Origin: Arthrobacter sp. V1I9 | GTDB taxonomy: Bacteria; Actinomycetota; Actinomycetes; Actinomycetales; Micrococcaceae | Assembly: GCF_030817075.1 (NCBI RefSeq) | Contig: NZ_JAUSYU010000001.1 | Coordinates: 2,170,001 to 2,234,000, forward strand | Length of the DNA: 64,000 nt | Reading direction: 5' to 3' | Shown: positions 26,801 to 36,543 of the stretch, in pieces | How positions within the stretch are numbered: the stretch's first letter is position 1 | How the letters are laid out: each line of letters opens with the position of its first letter | The notes under the pieces: model-generated | The model's database searches: none | Seen by the model: only the letters and a program-made list of their open reading frames with translations | Told to the model about the DNA's origin: nothing | Translations under genes and position numbers: made by a program

Positions 26801-28072
26801 TCAGGCAGCGTCCGGCCCGAACTTCTGCCAGGCAGCCTCCTTCCGCGCCGCCCAGCCGCACACCGTACCCCGGCGGACCAACTCGAGCAGCAGCTCCGCA
26901 AGCCGGTAGCCGGGCTCTATTTCAAGGGCCTCCCCCAAGTACGCGGCCGAGTACGAGCCCCGCCCGCGGCACCACGCGATCCAGCCCCTCCCCGTCAGGG
27001 CAGCCGCTGCCGACGGTCCACCGAGCAGGGCGAGGTGCTCCAGGACGAGATCGAGGGCATCAAGACTGCGCCATTGCGGAACTGCAGGATCATGCCCCAT
27101 CAGGACGTTTCCGTAGCCAGGAGTTCCAGCCTGATGGCCGGGCATCAGCAGGCCTTCGGTGCAGAAGTCAGCTGCTGCGAAGGACATGGCATCAGGCGCA
27201 TTCGCTGCTGATGGCACTTCATCTGGCCTTATCTGTTCCGCCGCAGGCGCCACTGGCTCCAGCCGCGCGTCATCACTGAAGGTCCCGAACTCTTCGGCCC
27301 CGGCTGCTGCCGCGGCTCTGCCGGCCGCCGCCATCACCAGGACAGCATCGCGCCAGGCGGGCACCAGGAGTGTTGCCCGCAGGAAAGCGTCACGGTGCAC
27401 CGAGACACGTTGCAGGTGCTCGGCCGGCCGGGCGAGCATCGCCTCCCACTGTCTCAGCACCGCGGCGAACTGCGCCCGGCTCTGCCGCCGAAGGTCCAGC
27501 TGGGCCGACCACACGGCCTCCGCCTCCAGCACAGCCGCGCCGTGGAGTCCCGGTACGGGGCCGGCCGGGTGCCGCTGTTCGGGGGCTGGTCCTACGCTGC
27601 TTCCCCGGAACACCATCTCAGTGTTGAGCAGGCTGTCCCGGATTTCCTGGATGGGACGCGCCGGCGGGCAACCGGCGGAGCCGGTACAGCGGGCGTCCCG
27701 CCAGTACTGGTCCCCCACATACCAGGCGTCCCTGACCGGCATTCCTGCCTCACACAGGGCCAATTCCAGTCCGTCGAGCAGTGCGTCGTAACAGCCTGGC
27801 CCCGCCAGCCAGCCATTGTTCGTAAAGAGGGCCAGGAGGGTGCCGTCAGCATTTTCGTCTGCCTCCAGGTACCCGCACACTGTCCGGGCGAAGACGGTGG
27901 GATCGGCAAGGACATGCTGTCCGGGAAGATCCAGCCGCAGCGTGGCGCCGAGCCTTTTGCCCTGCAGCGTCATGGCCACGAGGCTCCCCGACGGCCAGTA
28001 TCCCAGCGAGTGGGGGATGAAACTGAGGATGTCTTCCGGGCCGCGGACTGTGAGGGGTTCTGGAGGTGTCAT
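26801..28072 (-). CDS. DUF4192 domain-containing protein
   Basis: 423 residues, apparently cytoplasmic. It begins MTPPEPLTVRGPEDILSFIPHSLGYWPSGSLVAMTL, the diagnostic N-terminus of DUF4192, an actinobacterial family of unknown function. A second conserved region is YGNVLMGHDPAVPQWRSLDALD, and a third is WIAWCRGRGSYSAAYLGEALEIEPGYRLAELLLELVRRG. No catalytic motif is recognisable. It sits between sigA and an MFS transporter on the same strand but is separated by about 250 and 100 bases, so it may have its own promoter. Confidence 0.88.
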   Translation of the reverse strand: MTPPEPLTVRGPEDILSFIPHSLGYWPSGSLVAMTLQGKRLGATLRLDLPGQHVLADPTVFARTVCGYLEADENADGTLLALFTNNGWLAGPGCYDALLDGLELALCEAGMPVRDAWYVGDQYWRDARCTGSAGCPPARPIQEIRDSLLNTEMVFRGSSVGPAPEQRHPAGPVPGLHGAAVLEAEAVWSAQLDLRRQSRAQFAAVLRQWEAMLARPAEHLQRVSVHRDAFLRATLLVPAWRDAVLVMAAAGRAAAAAGAEEFGTFSDDARLEPVAPAAEQIRPDEVPSAANAPDAMSFAAADFCTEGLLMPGHQAGTPGYGNVLMGHDPAVPQWRSLDALDLVLEHLALLGGPSAAAALTGRGWIAWCRGRGSYSAAYLGEALEIEPGYRLAELLLELVRRGTVCGWAARKEAAWQKFGPDAA

Positions 28073-28171
28073 GGCTCCAGCATTCGCCGAAGACGGGCTC
28101 TTCGACAGCGCTGAATGCGCTAAGTGGACAAGCTGCAGCTATGTGGATAAAGCCGGCCCGTGGAGGACCAG

Positions 28172-29518
28172 TCAGTCGTCCGAAGCCGCCGCACGGCTCC
28201 GCCGGGCCAGGTTCTCCCGGCGCTGGCGGGCCAGCGCGCTGCGGAGGGGCGGGACAACAACACCCTGGGCGGCCATCTGCCTCCGGACTTTGCGGCGGCA
28301 GACCAGAATGGCTGCGGTTCCGAGGCCGAGCAGCAGGAACTGGACACTCAGTGCAATCCGGAAGGGGTCCAGCCCGTACAGGACTCCGTTGGAAAAGCCG
28401 CTTGCATACAGCAGGTCCAGAACCAGGCCAATCAGGAAGATTGCGATCAGCGCGGCGATGAATCCGCCCACGTTGACGATGCCCGTCGCGGTGCCGATCC
28501 GGTGCGCCGGGTTGAAGGTGCGGGCGAAATCGAAGCCGATCATTGAGCCGGGTCCGCCGATGGCCAGCACCACCACCAGTCCCGCCAGCAGCCACAACGG
28601 CGAACGCCCCGGAGTCAGCAGGACAGCGGCCCAGGCTCCGGCGGTGGCGGCGGCGATGAGCAGGACCATGGTTGAGCGCCGCAGCGGGTGGCGGGAAACG
28701 AAGCGGCCAATAAACGGTCCCACTGCCATGGCGGTGGCCACATAGAGGGCCATGAGGGCGGCCACCGTTCCGGCGTCGAGGCCCTGCCCGGAAAGAAGGA
28801 ACGGGTAACCCCAGGTCATCGCGAAGACGGTGCCGCTGAACTGGATGGTGAAGTGGCTCCACAACCCCAGCCGGGTCCCCGGCTGGCGCCAGGCACGGGC
28901 GAGGGAAACTCCGGTTGCCTTCAGCCCCTGCTGGGCCTGCGGCCGCGGGACACCGGGGGGCACGTCCTGCAGGAGGAGCAGGACCAGGACGACGGCGAGT
29001 CCCGACATCCCGGCCAGCATCAGGAACGCGGGGGTCCAGCCGGAAGCGTGCAGGACGAAGGCGAACGGGATCACACTGAACAGCTGCCCCAGCTGGCCGG
29101 ACATCCCCGTCAGCTGGGTCACCAGCGGCACGCGGGCGGGCGCAAACCAGAGCGGGATCAGGCGGATCACCGAGATGAAAGTCATGGCATCCCCGGCGCC
29201 CACCAGGACCCGACCAGCGACGCCGCCCGGAATGCTGTCGGCGAAGGCCAGCTGGAGCTGGCCCAGCCCCATCAGCACGGCACCGCCGGCGATCATGGCC
29301 CGTGAGCCGAACCGGTCCACCAGCAGGCCCACGGGGATCTGGAGGCCGGCGTAGACCAGCAGCTGGAGGACGGTGAAGAACGAGATTGCCGACGCACTGG
29401 CGTGGAAGCGTTCGGTGGCCTCCAGGCCCACCACCCCGAAGGACGTGCGCTGCGAAACGGCTACAAGGTACCCGAAGACGCCAACGGTCCAGATCAGCCA
29501 GGCGCGGGGTGCAGTCAC
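28172..29518 (-). CDS. MFS transporter
   Basis: 448 residues from the GTG at 29518, with about 12 hydrophobic segments. It starts AWLIWTVGVFGYLVAVSQRTSFGVVGL. The loop-2 motif of major facilitator proteins appears as PVGLLVDRFGSRAMI. The halves are joined by a charged loop around PPGVPRPQAQQGLKATG. It resembles the nitrate/nitrite-type or general drug/proton MFS groups, but no substrate can be given. An in-frame TTG at 29560 (with GGAATGGG before it) would add 14 residues and is a real alternative start, because the GTG has little spacing from its GAAGAG. A basic C-terminal tail (RQRRENLARRSR) follows the last helix. Confidence 0.88.
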   Translation of the reverse strand: MTAPRAWLIWTVGVFGYLVAVSQRTSFGVVGLEATERFHASASAISFFTVLQLLVYAGLQIPVGLLVDRFGSRAMIAGGAVLMGLGQLQLAFADSIPGGVAGRVLVGAGDAMTFISVIRLIPLWFAPARVPLVTQLTGMSGQLGQLFSVIPFAFVLHASGWTPAFLMLAGMSGLAVVLVLLLLQDVPPGVPRPQAQQGLKATGVSLARAWRQPGTRLGLWSHFTIQFSGTVFAMTWGYPFLLSGQGLDAGTVAALMALYVATAMAVGPFIGRFVSRHPLRRSTMVLLIAAATAGAWAAVLLTPGRSPLWLLAGLVVVLAIGGPGSMIGFDFARTFNPAHRIGTATGIVNVGGFIAALIAIFLIGLVLDLLYASGFSNGVLYGLDPFRIALSVQFLLLGLGTAAILVCRRKVRRQMAAQGVVVPPLRSALARQRRENLARRSRAAASDD

Positions 29519-29612
29519 CTCTTCATTATGCCCGGACGGCAGTGCAGGTCCCGGCAGCAACCCATTCCACCTGCCAGCCCGCCTGCTGGCCGGGGTACAG
29601 AACCGCCGGACC

Positions 29613-30551
29613 CTAGTGGCCGGGGTTCTCGCGTGCGAGGTAGGCCTCTACGGCAGCGCCCAGGACGTCCGCGTTGGGCAGCTCGTCATTTTCGTCCGCA
29701 AGGAGCGATCGGCGGACCGTGCCTTCGGCCTTTTCGTCGTACCGGGTCTCGAGGCGGGAAACCACCTGCTGGACTTCCTCGGAGGCATCAATCTGCTCGG
29801 CAATCTGGCGGCTGACTTCCCGGCCGGCTTCGCGGAGCCGGTCCGAGGGAAGCATCAGCGACGTGGCGGCACCCAGGTATTCAAGGCCTGCGACGGCGGC
29901 AGTGGGGTATTCAGCCTCGGCAAGGTAGTGCGGCACGTGGATGACGTAACCGGCCACGTTGCGGCCTGCCTCCACCAGGCGGAGCTCCAGGATGTGGCCC
30001 ACCGCTGCGGGGACTTCCACGGTTGGCTTCCACACGGAGATGCCCTCGATCAGTTCAGGCCTGTTGCCGTGCACCGTCACACCCACCGGACGGGTGTGGG
30101 GTACCGGCATGGGGATCGAATGGATCCAAGTCACCAGGTTGACGTCCAGCTTCTCCACAATGCCCACCACTGCACGTGCAAACCGTTCCCACTGAAGGTC
30201 CGGTTCAAAACCTGCCAGCAGGAGGAAGGGATTACCCAGCCCGTCGATCAGCCGGTAGAGGGCGAGCCGGGGCTCCTGGTAGTCCTGAAGGTGGTCTTCG
30301 ACGAACGTCAGGTGCGGCCTGCGCGACCGGTAGTCGATCAGCTGGTCGGCATCAAAGACTGCAACCGGCTCGGCGTCGAGCGTGTCCAGCAGTTCCGCAT
30401 TGATCTGCTTCACCACGTGCCCGGCGTCGGCAAATCCGGTGAAGCCCATCACCAGGTTCAGCCCACGGAGGGCAGGGCTGTGGAACAGCTCGATGTTGCT
30501 TGCATAAAGCGCATCGGGGTCCAGCAGGGAGCCGGAAAACCGTTCAAGCAC
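29613..30551 (-). CDS. PAC2 family protein (proteasome assembly chaperone-like)
   Basis: 312 residues. It starts MLERFSGSLLDPDALYASNIELFHSPALRGLNLVMGFTGFADAGH, with the conserved LVMGFTGFADAG segment of the PAC2 family. Further conserved parts are DADQLIDYRSRRPHLTF, LRLYRLIDG-like LALYRLIDGLGNPFLLLAGFEPDLQWERF, and WIHSIPMPVPHTRPVGVTVHG. Actinobacterial PAC2 proteins are related by fold to eukaryotic proteasome chaperones, but their function is not settled. The acidic, coiled-coil-like C-terminus ends AYLARENPGH. The gene is divergent from pepA and followed by the MFS gene on the same strand. Confidence 0.87.
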   Translation of the reverse strand: MLERFSGSLLDPDALYASNIELFHSPALRGLNLVMGFTGFADAGHVVKQINAELLDTLDAEPVAVFDADQLIDYRSRRPHLTFVEDHLQDYQEPRLALYRLIDGLGNPFLLLAGFEPDLQWERFARAVVGIVEKLDVNLVTWIHSIPMPVPHTRPVGVTVHGNRPELIEGISVWKPTVEVPAAVGHILELRLVEAGRNVAGYVIHVPHYLAEAEYPTAAVAGLEYLGAATSLMLPSDRLREAGREVSRQIAEQIDASEEVQQVVSRLETRYDEKAEGTVRRSLLADENDELPNADVLGAAVEAYLARENPGH

Positions 30552-30808
30552 GGCGTGTTCCTTTCATCGGTGCGGGGGACATCTTTTACAACGCCGCAGG
30601 ACAGCCGCACATTCCTCCCGCTGGTGTGGCGCACCTCTCAGGAAATACACCGGCCCGGCCGGGGACGGGCTACGATCGGAACTGGCCTGCCAGACGGGCT
30701 TGCAGACACCCGGACCGCGTCCCGAACGATTGCATCCGGGCATCCATGGCAGAGCGCCGAACATGCACCCCTGCCCGAACATCTCTCGAGAATTGAGGAC
30801 TGATCCCT

Positions 30809-32336
30809 GTGGTCAAGAATACTGAAATCAACCTTAGTACCCTCTCAAGGGACCTGAAGAAGAGCCCCAGTGACGCAGTGGTCATCGGTGTGGGAAAAGG
30901 CACTGACGGGCCGGTCCTCCTGGAGAACCCCCTGACGGCCAAGTCCGCAGAGGCCCTCGCCGGTTCCCTCACGTCCCTGGGCGTCACGGGCGCCGCCGAC
31001 CAGATAGTCCGCCTCCCCGGCCTGCCGGAGACGGGCGCCGGCATCCTGGTCCTCGCGGGCACCGGCAAGGTTTCGGCAGCGGAGCCCCTCACGGGCGAGG
31101 CACTCCGCCGGGCGGCAGGTTCCGCCGTGCGCCAGCTTGCCGGCCTCGCAACGGTGGTTCTGGCCCTGCCGACGGCGTCAGTTGCCGACGTGGCGGCGGT
31201 CGCCGAGGGTGCCGCCCTGGGCGCCTATTCCTTTACCGAGTTCCGGTCATCAAAGGACGGCCTGAAGGATCCGGTTCGAAACGCGGTCATTTTCACGGAG
31301 CACGCCGAAAACAACGAAACCGGCGCCGCGCTGAAGCGTGCCGCCCAGATCGGCAAGGCAGTCAACGCCACCCGTTCGCTGGTGAACCAGCCGCCCAGCC
31401 ACCTTTATCCGGAAACCTTCGCCGAGGCCGCGAAGGACCTGGCCAAGGGCCTGCCCGTGAAGGTTACCGTCTGGGACGAGAAGCGGCTCGAAAAGGAAGG
31501 CTTCGGCGGCATCATGGGCGTGGGCAAGGGCTCCACCCGCCAGCCGCGGCTGGTTAAGGTGGAGTACTCCCCTGCCAAAGCGACGTCGAAGATTGCCCTC
31601 GTCGGCAAGGGCATCACGTTCGACACCGGCGGCATCTCCATCAAGCCTGCCCTCGGCATGGGCGACATGAAGAGCGACATGGCGGGCGCCGCCGTCGTGC
31701 TTAACACTGTCCTGGCCCTCGCCGGACTTGGCCTGCCGGTCAAGGCGACCGCCTGGCTCTGCATCGCCGAGAACATGCCCTCCGGCGCTGCCTCACGCCC
31801 GGCGGACGTCCTCACCATGTTTGGCGGTAAGACTGTTGAAGTCCTGAACACCGACGCTGAGGGCCGGCTGGTCATGGCGGACGGCATTGTGGCTGCCAGC
31901 CGGGAGTACCCGGACGCCATCATCGACGTCGCCACCCTCACCGGTGCGCAGCTGATCGCCCTGGGCAACCGCACCGCCGGTGTCATGGGCTCCGACAGCG
32001 TGACCGGGCCCGCTCAAGGCGGCAGCCGACCGGGCAGGGGAGCTTGTGTGGCCCATGCCGCTTCCCGAGGAATTGCGTCCCAGCATCGACTCCCAGGTAG
32101 CAGACCTCGCCAACATCGGCGAACGCCACGGCGGCATGATGACAGCTGCCGTTTTCCTGCGCGAATTCGTGGGTAAGGGCAAGGACGGGGAGCAGATCCC
32201 CTGGGCCCACATCGACATCGCCGGGCCTTCCTTCAACAACGGAAGCCCCTATGGCTACACCCACAAGCAGGGCACGGGCTGCACCGTGCGGACCTTGGTG
32301 GCCTATGTAGAGGACATCCTGGCCGCAGCGGCCTGA
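30809..32336 (+). pseudogene. pepA: Leucyl aminopeptidase, interrupted by one frameshift
   Basis: M17 cytosolic aminopeptidase removing N-terminal residues from peptides. From the GTG at 30809 the first frame encodes the N-terminal domain and most of the catalytic domain: VGKGITFDTGGISIKPALGMGDMKSDMAGAA (metal-binding Lys and Asp residues) and NTDAEGRLVMADGI (the family signature with Asp and Glu ligands). After MGSDSVTG the frame breaks. The remainder (AGELVWPMPLPEEL, SQVADLANIGERHGGMMTAAVFL, WAHIDIAGPS, GATGCTVRTL-like GTGCTVRTLVAYVED) is in the other frame. Removing one C from CCC at 32009-32011 restores about 508 residues, the usual length. Probably a sequencing error. If real, the active site would be incomplete. 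Confidence 0.87.
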
Positions 32337-32365
32337 CTCTTTCGGCCGCGTCCGGCCGCCACGGG

Positions 32366-32405
32366 GGCCCTGCGGTGTGGGGAATGTTTCCTGCACCGCA
32401 GGGCC
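32366..32405 (+). terminator. Hairpin terminator after pepA
   Basis: Perfect 12-base stem GGCCCTGCGGTG / CACCGCAGGGCC with a 16-base loop, 30 bases after the pepA stop. No T-run follows, as is common for actinobacterial terminators. Confidence 0.55.
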
Positions 32406-32596
32406 GCGTGACACTGGACACAAGCGCTCCACAAACGCGGCGCCAAGGTGGAGCATGGATAAGTGGTTCGCTAAGGTGAACCACGGTAGTCACAAATGCA
32501 AGAGAACCGGCCTGCTGGCATAATCACGGCAGTGTAAGTTCCAAGACCAGATGATGCGCGGAGATCGCGTCATCGTTCACGCGAGGGAGCGTTTAA

Positions 32597-33979
32597 GTGG
32601 CCGATCAGGCAACTGCGCAAGAATTCGACATCCTGGTACTCGGCGGGGGCAGCGGCGGATACGCCGCCGCACTGCGGGCCGTACAGCTTGGCCTTACCGT
32701 CGGCCTCGTGGAGAAGGCAAAGCTGGGCGGCACCTGCCTCCACAACGGCTGCATCCCCACCAAGGCGCTGCTGCACTCTGCAGAGCTCGCCGACCACGCC
32801 CGTGACTCCGCCAAATACGGCGTGAACGTCACCCTTGACGGCATCGACATCACGGCCGTCAACGCGTACAAGGACGGCATCATCGCCGGTAAGTTCAAGG
32901 GTCTCCAGGGCCTCATCAAGTCCAAGGGCATCACCGTCATCGAGGGTGAGGGCAAGCTCCAGGGCACCGACACCGTTGTGGTGAACGGCACCGCGTACAA
33001 GGGCAAGAACATTGTCCTGGCCACCGGCTCGTACTCACGCACCCTTCCGGGCCTGGAAATCGGCGGCAAGGTCATCACCTCTGACCAGGCCCTGACCATG
33101 GACTCCATCCCCAAGAGCGTCATCATCCTGGGCGGCGGCGTCATCGGCGTCGAGTTCGCTTCCGTTTGGAAGTCCTTCGGCGTGGACGTCACCATCGTGG
33201 AGGGCCTGCCCTCGCTGGTGCCCAACGAAGACGCCACCATCGTCAAGAACTTCGAGCGTGCGTTCAAGAAGCGCGGCATCAAGTTCTCCACCGGTGTGTT
33301 CTTCCAGGGCGTTGAGCAGAACAACGACGGCGTCAAGGTCACCCTGGTGGACGGCAAGACGTTCGAAGCCGACCTGCTGCTCGTCGCCGTCGGCCGTGGC
33401 CCCGTCACCGCCAACCTGGGCTACGAGGAAGCCGGAATCACCATCGACCGCGGCTTCGTTATCACCAACGAGCGCCTCCACACCGGCGTCGGCAACATCT
33501 ATGCCGTCGGCGACATCGTCCCCGGCGTGCAGCTGGCCCACCGCGGCTACCAGCAGGGCATCTTCGTGGCCGAGGAGATCGCCGGCCTGAAGCCGGTGAT
33601 CGTTGAGGACATCAACATCCCCAAGGTCACGTACTCCGATCCCGAAATCGCCACCGTTGGCTACACCGAAAAGGCCGCCAAGGAGAAGTTCGGCGAGGAC
33701 CAGGTCCAGACCCAGGAATACAACCTCGCCGGCAACGGCAAGAGCTCCATCCTGGGCACCTCAGGACTGGTCAAGCTGGTCCGCCAGAAGGACGGCCCCG
33801 TGGTGGGCGTCCACATGATCGGCGCCCGCATGGGCGAGCAGGTTGGCGAGGCCCAGCTGATTGTGAACTGGGAAGCCTACCCTGAGGATGTTGCCCAGCT
33901 GGTGCACGCCCACCCCACCCAGAACGAGTCCCTGGGCGAAGCCCATCTGGCACTCGCTGGCAAGCCGCTTCACGGCTAG
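32597..33979 (+). CDS. lpdA: Dihydrolipoyl dehydrogenase (E3)
   Basis: 460 residues from a GTG with GGAG seven bases upstream. It is a FAD-dependent E3 that reoxidises dihydrolipoyl groups with NAD+ in 2-oxoacid dehydrogenase complexes. The FAD motif is [14 protein letters not shown], and the redox disulfide is Cys47 and Cys52 in [13 protein letters not shown]. The NAD motif is [15 protein letters not shown]. The second FAD contact is [14 protein letters not shown], and the C-terminal dimer interface has the active-site HAHPTQNE (catalytic His-Glu pair). It is followed by the E2 gene sucB, separated by 116 bases and a hairpin. Confidence 0.97.
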   Translation: MADQATAQEFDILVLGGGSGGYAAALRAVQLGLTVGLVEKAKLGGTCLHNGCIPTKALLHSAELADHARDSAKYGVNVTLDGIDITAVNAYKDGIIAGKFKGLQGLIKSKGITVIEGEGKLQGTDTVVVNGTAYKGKNIVLATGSYSRTLPGLEIGGKVITSDQALTMDSIPKSVIILGGGVIGVEFASVWKSFGVDVTIVEGLPSLVPNEDATIVKNFERAFKKRGIKFSTGVFFQGVEQNNDGVKVTLVDGKTFEADLLLVAVGRGPVTANLGYEEAGITIDRGFVITNERLHTGVGNIYAVGDIVPGVQLAHRGYQQGIFVAEEIAGLKPVIVEDINIPKVTYSDPEIATVGYTEKAAKEKFGEDQVQTQEYNLAGNGKSSILGTSGLVKLVRQKDGPVVGVHMIGARMGEQVGEAQLIVNWEAYPEDVAQLVHAHPTQNESLGEAHLALAGKPLHG

Positions 33980-34004
33980 TCTCCCCCCAGCACCACAGGG
34001 CCTG

Positions 34005-34033
34005 GTGCACCCGGCACGGAATGCCGGGTGCAC
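34005..34033 (+). terminator. Hairpin between lpdA and sucB
   Basis: Perfect 12-base stem GTGCACCCGGCA / TGCCGGGTGCAC with a 5-base loop, 25 bases after the lpdA stop and without a T-run. It may be a partial terminator or an RNA processing site separating the two genes. Confidence 0.5.
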
Positions 34034-34095
34034 TAGGCTGGCCAACAAGGCAGCAATCATCCGCACTAAAGATCAATAAGGAGAACGGGGACGAC

Positions 34096-35847
34096 ATGTC
34101 TGAATCCGTTAACTTGCCCGCCCTCGGTGAGAGCGTCACCGAAGGAACCGTCACCCGCTGGCTCAAGCAGGTAGGTGACCGGGTAGAGGTGGACGAGCCG
34201 CTGCTCGAAGTCTCCACCGACAAAGTAGACACTGAAATCCCCTCTCCTGTCGCCGGCGTGATTGAGGAAATCCTGGTTGCCGAGGACGAGACCGCCGAGG
34301 TCGGCGCTCCTTTGGTCCGCATCGGCGATGGCTCCGGCGGCGGCGCACCCGCTGAAGAAGCCCCCGCAGCCGCACCCGCCGAAGAAGCCCCCGCAGCCGC
34401 GCCTGCTCCCGCACAGGAAGCACCGGCTCCCACCCAGGAAGCGCCCGCCCAGGAGGCTCCGGCAGCCGGCGGCGAAGCAGGAGAGGGCCATGAAGTGACC
34501 CTCCCGGCGCTGGGCGAAAGCGTCACCGAAGGCACCGTCACCCGCTGGCTCAAGGCCGTGGGCGACTCCGTAGAGGTTGACGAGCCGCTCCTGGAAGTCT
34601 CCACCGACAAGGTCGACACCGAAATCCCGTCGCCCGTGGCCGGCACCCTTCAGGAAATCCGCGTCAACGAGGACGAAACAGCAGAGGTCGGTTCCGTCCT
34701 CGCTGTTATCGGCTCCGGCGCAGCTGCTGCCCCGGCCGAAGCACCGTCCACCGAGGCCCCGGTCCAGGAAGCCCCCAAGGCTGAAGCCCCCGCACCGGCC
34801 CCGAAGGCCGCTCCGGCTCAGGCTGCACCGGCCCAGGAAGAGCCCAAGGCAGCACCTGCTCGGCAGGCTGCTGCAGCGCCTGCCGTAACCGAGGCCGCAC
34901 CGGCCAACGGCGGATCCGAGTCCGGCTACGTCACTCCCCTTGTTCGCAAGCTGGCCAACCAGCACGGCGTGGACATCGCCGCGCTTTCAGGCACCGGTGT
35001 GGGCGGACGCATCCGCAAGCAGGACGTCATCGCCGCAGCTGAAGCCAAGGCCGCACCCGCCGCAGCCCCGGCAGCAGCGCCTGCCGCATCAGCCCCGGCC
35101 GCGTCCAACGCCGCTGTTTCCTCGCTGCGCGGCACTACGCAGAAGGCTCCGCGCATCCGCCAGGTCATCGCCCGCCGCATGCGCGAATCCCTCGAGGTTT
35201 CAACGCAGCTCACGCAGGTCCACGAAGTGGACATGACCAAGGTCGCCAAGCTGCGCCTCAAGGCCAAGAACTCGTTCCAGGCCCAGAACGGCGTCAAGCT
35301 CACCTTCCTGCCGTTCATCGCCAAGGCAGTTGCCGAAGCCCTCAAGCAGCACCCGAAGCTCAACGCTGCGTACGACGAGGACAAGCAGGAGATCACGTAC
35401 CACAACGCTGAGCACCTGGCGATCGCTGTCGACACCGACAAGGGCCTGCTGGTCCCGGTCATCTCCGACGCCGGAAACCTGAACCTGGCCGGACTGGCCG
35501 GCAAGATCGCCGACGTTGCAGGGCGCACCCGCGACGGAAAGATCGGCCCGGACGAGCTGTCCGGTGGAACCTTCAGCATCACCAACATCGGTTCGGTCGG
35601 GGCCCTGTTCGACACCCCGATCATCAACCAGCCGCAGGTGGGCATCCTCGGCACCGGCGCCATCGTCAAGCGCGCAGTGGTTGTTGCTGACGAGAACGGT
35701 GACGACTCGATCGCCATCCGCTCCATGATGTACCTGTCCCTGACGTACGACCACCGCCTGGTGGACGGCGCCGACGCCGGCCGGTTCCTCCAGACCTTGA
35801 AGGCACGCCTTGAAGAAGGCGCCTTCGAAGCGGACCTGGGGCTGTAA
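34096..35847 (+). CDS. sucB: 2-oxoglutarate dehydrogenase E2, dihydrolipoamide succinyltransferase
   Basis: 583 residues from the ATG at 34096, with AAGGAG about 12 bases upstream. The protein carries two lipoyl domains, with lipoyl-lysines Lys43 and Lys172 in identical [15 protein letters not shown] sequences, each followed by an Ala/Pro/Glu-rich linker. A peripheral-subunit-binding domain ([33 protein letters not shown]) and the catalytic acyltransferase domain ending [16 protein letters not shown] (catalytic His and Asp) follow. It transfers acyl groups to CoA within the complex. In actinobacteria this subunit often serves both pyruvate and 2-oxoglutarate dehydrogenase. LpdA is next door, and lipB/lipA, 8 kb away, supply the lipoyl groups. 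Confidence 0.94.
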   Translation: MSESVNLPALGESVTEGTVTRWLKQVGDRVEVDEPLLEVSTDKVDTEIPSPVAGVIEEILVAEDETAEVGAPLVRIGDGSGGGAPAEEAPAAAPAEEAPAAAPAPAQEAPAPTQEAPAQEAPAAGGEAGEGHEVTLPALGESVTEGTVTRWLKAVGDSVEVDEPLLEVSTDKVDTEIPSPVAGTLQEIRVNEDETAEVGSVLAVIGSGAAAAPAEAPSTEAPVQEAPKAEAPAPAPKAAPAQAAPAQEEPKAAPARQAAAAPAVTEAAPANGGSESGYVTPLVRKLANQHGVDIAALSGTGVGGRIRKQDVIAAAEAKAAPAAAPAAAPAASAPAASNAAVSSLRGTTQKAPRIRQVIARRMRESLEVSTQLTQVHEVDMTKVAKLRLKAKNSFQAQNGVKLTFLPFIAKAVAEALKQHPKLNAAYDEDKQEITYHNAEHLAIAVDTDKGLLVPVISDAGNLNLAGLAGKIADVAGRTRDGKIGPDELSGGTFSITNIGSVGALFDTPIINQPQVGILGTGAIVKRAVVVADENGDDSIAIRSMMYLSLTYDHRLVDGADAGRFLQTLKARLEEGAFEADLGL

Positions 35848-35861
35848 CAGGCTGAAACGCG

Positions 35862-35918
35862 CGACGGCGGTGCAGGCAGCGGTGGGAGACCACCGCAGGG
35901 CCTGCCCCGCCGTCGGCG
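35862..35918 (+). terminator. Terminator after sucB
   Basis: Outer stem CGACGGCGG / CCGCCGTCG (35862-35870 with 35907-35915) enclosing further complementary segments (GCAGGC/GCCTGC and GCGGTGG/CCACCGC), followed by GCGTTT. Confidence 0.65.
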
Positions 35919-35962
35919 TTTAACAGCCCGGGTGGGTCGACGAATCACCGGGGATCCCCAAC

Positions 35963-35979
35963 TACTACAAGCTGTAGAA
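35963..35979. promoter_or_regulatory. BlaI-type operator 4, upstream of a small membrane protein gene
   Basis: TACTACA-AGC-TGTAGAA, the same 7-3-7 inverted repeat as the three sites at 20.8-20.9 kb, with one arm mismatch. It lies 20 bases before the ATG at 36000 and just upstream of a TACACT -10-like element, so a bound repressor would cover the -35 region. Confidence 0.72.
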
Positions 35980-35987
35980 ACTCTGGC

Positions 35988-35993
35988 TACACT
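35988..35993 (+). promoter_or_regulatory. -10 element for a probable leaderless transcript
   Basis: TACACT ends 6 bases before the ATG at 36000, which places the expected transcription start at or next to the A of the start codon. No ribosome binding site is visible. The operator at 35963-35979 overlaps the -35 position. Confidence 0.5.
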
Positions 35994-35999
35994 GGTCCC

Positions 36000-36350
36000 A
36001 TGAACATCGTTTATAACATCGTGGTTTTCCTGCACATCGTTGGCGCCGCCATGATTGTCGGCATCTGGATCGGCCAGATGAAAAAGCCCACCGTCCACCC
36101 CCGCCAGTTCGACGGCGCCATGCTCCAGCTCCTCACCGGCGTCGCCCTGATGGGACTGATCCCGGCCCTTGACATGGACGCCAACTACGCGAAGCTGGGC
36201 ATCAAGTTCGTCATCGCCCTCGCCGTCGGCGTGCTGGCCTTCATCGGCCGCCGGAAGTACAAGAACGGCGAAGACATCAGCAAGGGCCTGGCGCACAGCG
36301 TAGGCGGGCTCGCGCTCCTGAACATCGCCATCGCCACCATCTGGCAGTAG
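36000..36350 (+). CDS. Small four-helix membrane protein of unknown function
   Basis: 116 residues, almost entirely hydrophobic, with about four helices: NIVYNIVVFLHIVGAAMIVGIWIG, GAMLQLLTGVALMGLIPAL, LGIKFVIALAVGVLAFIG and SVGGLALLNIAIATIW. A His in helix 1 (FLHIVGAAMIVG) and one in the last loop (LAHSVGG) are candidate ligand or proton sites. I do not recognise a characterised family. No Shine-Dalgarno sequence precedes the ATG, and the -10 element suggests a leaderless mRNA. The BlaI-type operator in its promoter links it to the same regulon as cytochrome bd. A perfect 14-base terminator hairpin follows, so it is monocistronic. Confidence 0.85.
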   Translation: MNIVYNIVVFLHIVGAAMIVGIWIGQMKKPTVHPRQFDGAMLQLLTGVALMGLIPALDMDANYAKLGIKFVIALAVGVLAFIGRRKYKNGEDISKGLAHSVGGLALLNIAIATIWQ

Positions 36351-36371
36351 CTGCCTACACGCTGAGGCCAC

Positions 36372-36414
36372 GACGACGGCGACGCTCCCTTTCAGCGGGG
36401 GCGTCGCCGTCGTC
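36372..36414 (+). terminator. Terminator after the small membrane protein gene
   Basis: Perfect 14-base stem GACGACGGCGACGC / GCGTCGCCGTCGTC (36372-36385 with 36401-36414), loop 15 bases, no strong T-run. Confidence 0.65.
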
Positions 36415-36543
36415 ATCTCATTCCCCGGTCATAATTCACCAGAAGCGGACAGCTGGTGCACGCCCGGGTCGATATCCCTAGGATGGGAAACGGCGGGGCC
36501 GGGCATTAGCCTTCCCCGGTTCGAATCAATTTAAGGAGTGGTT

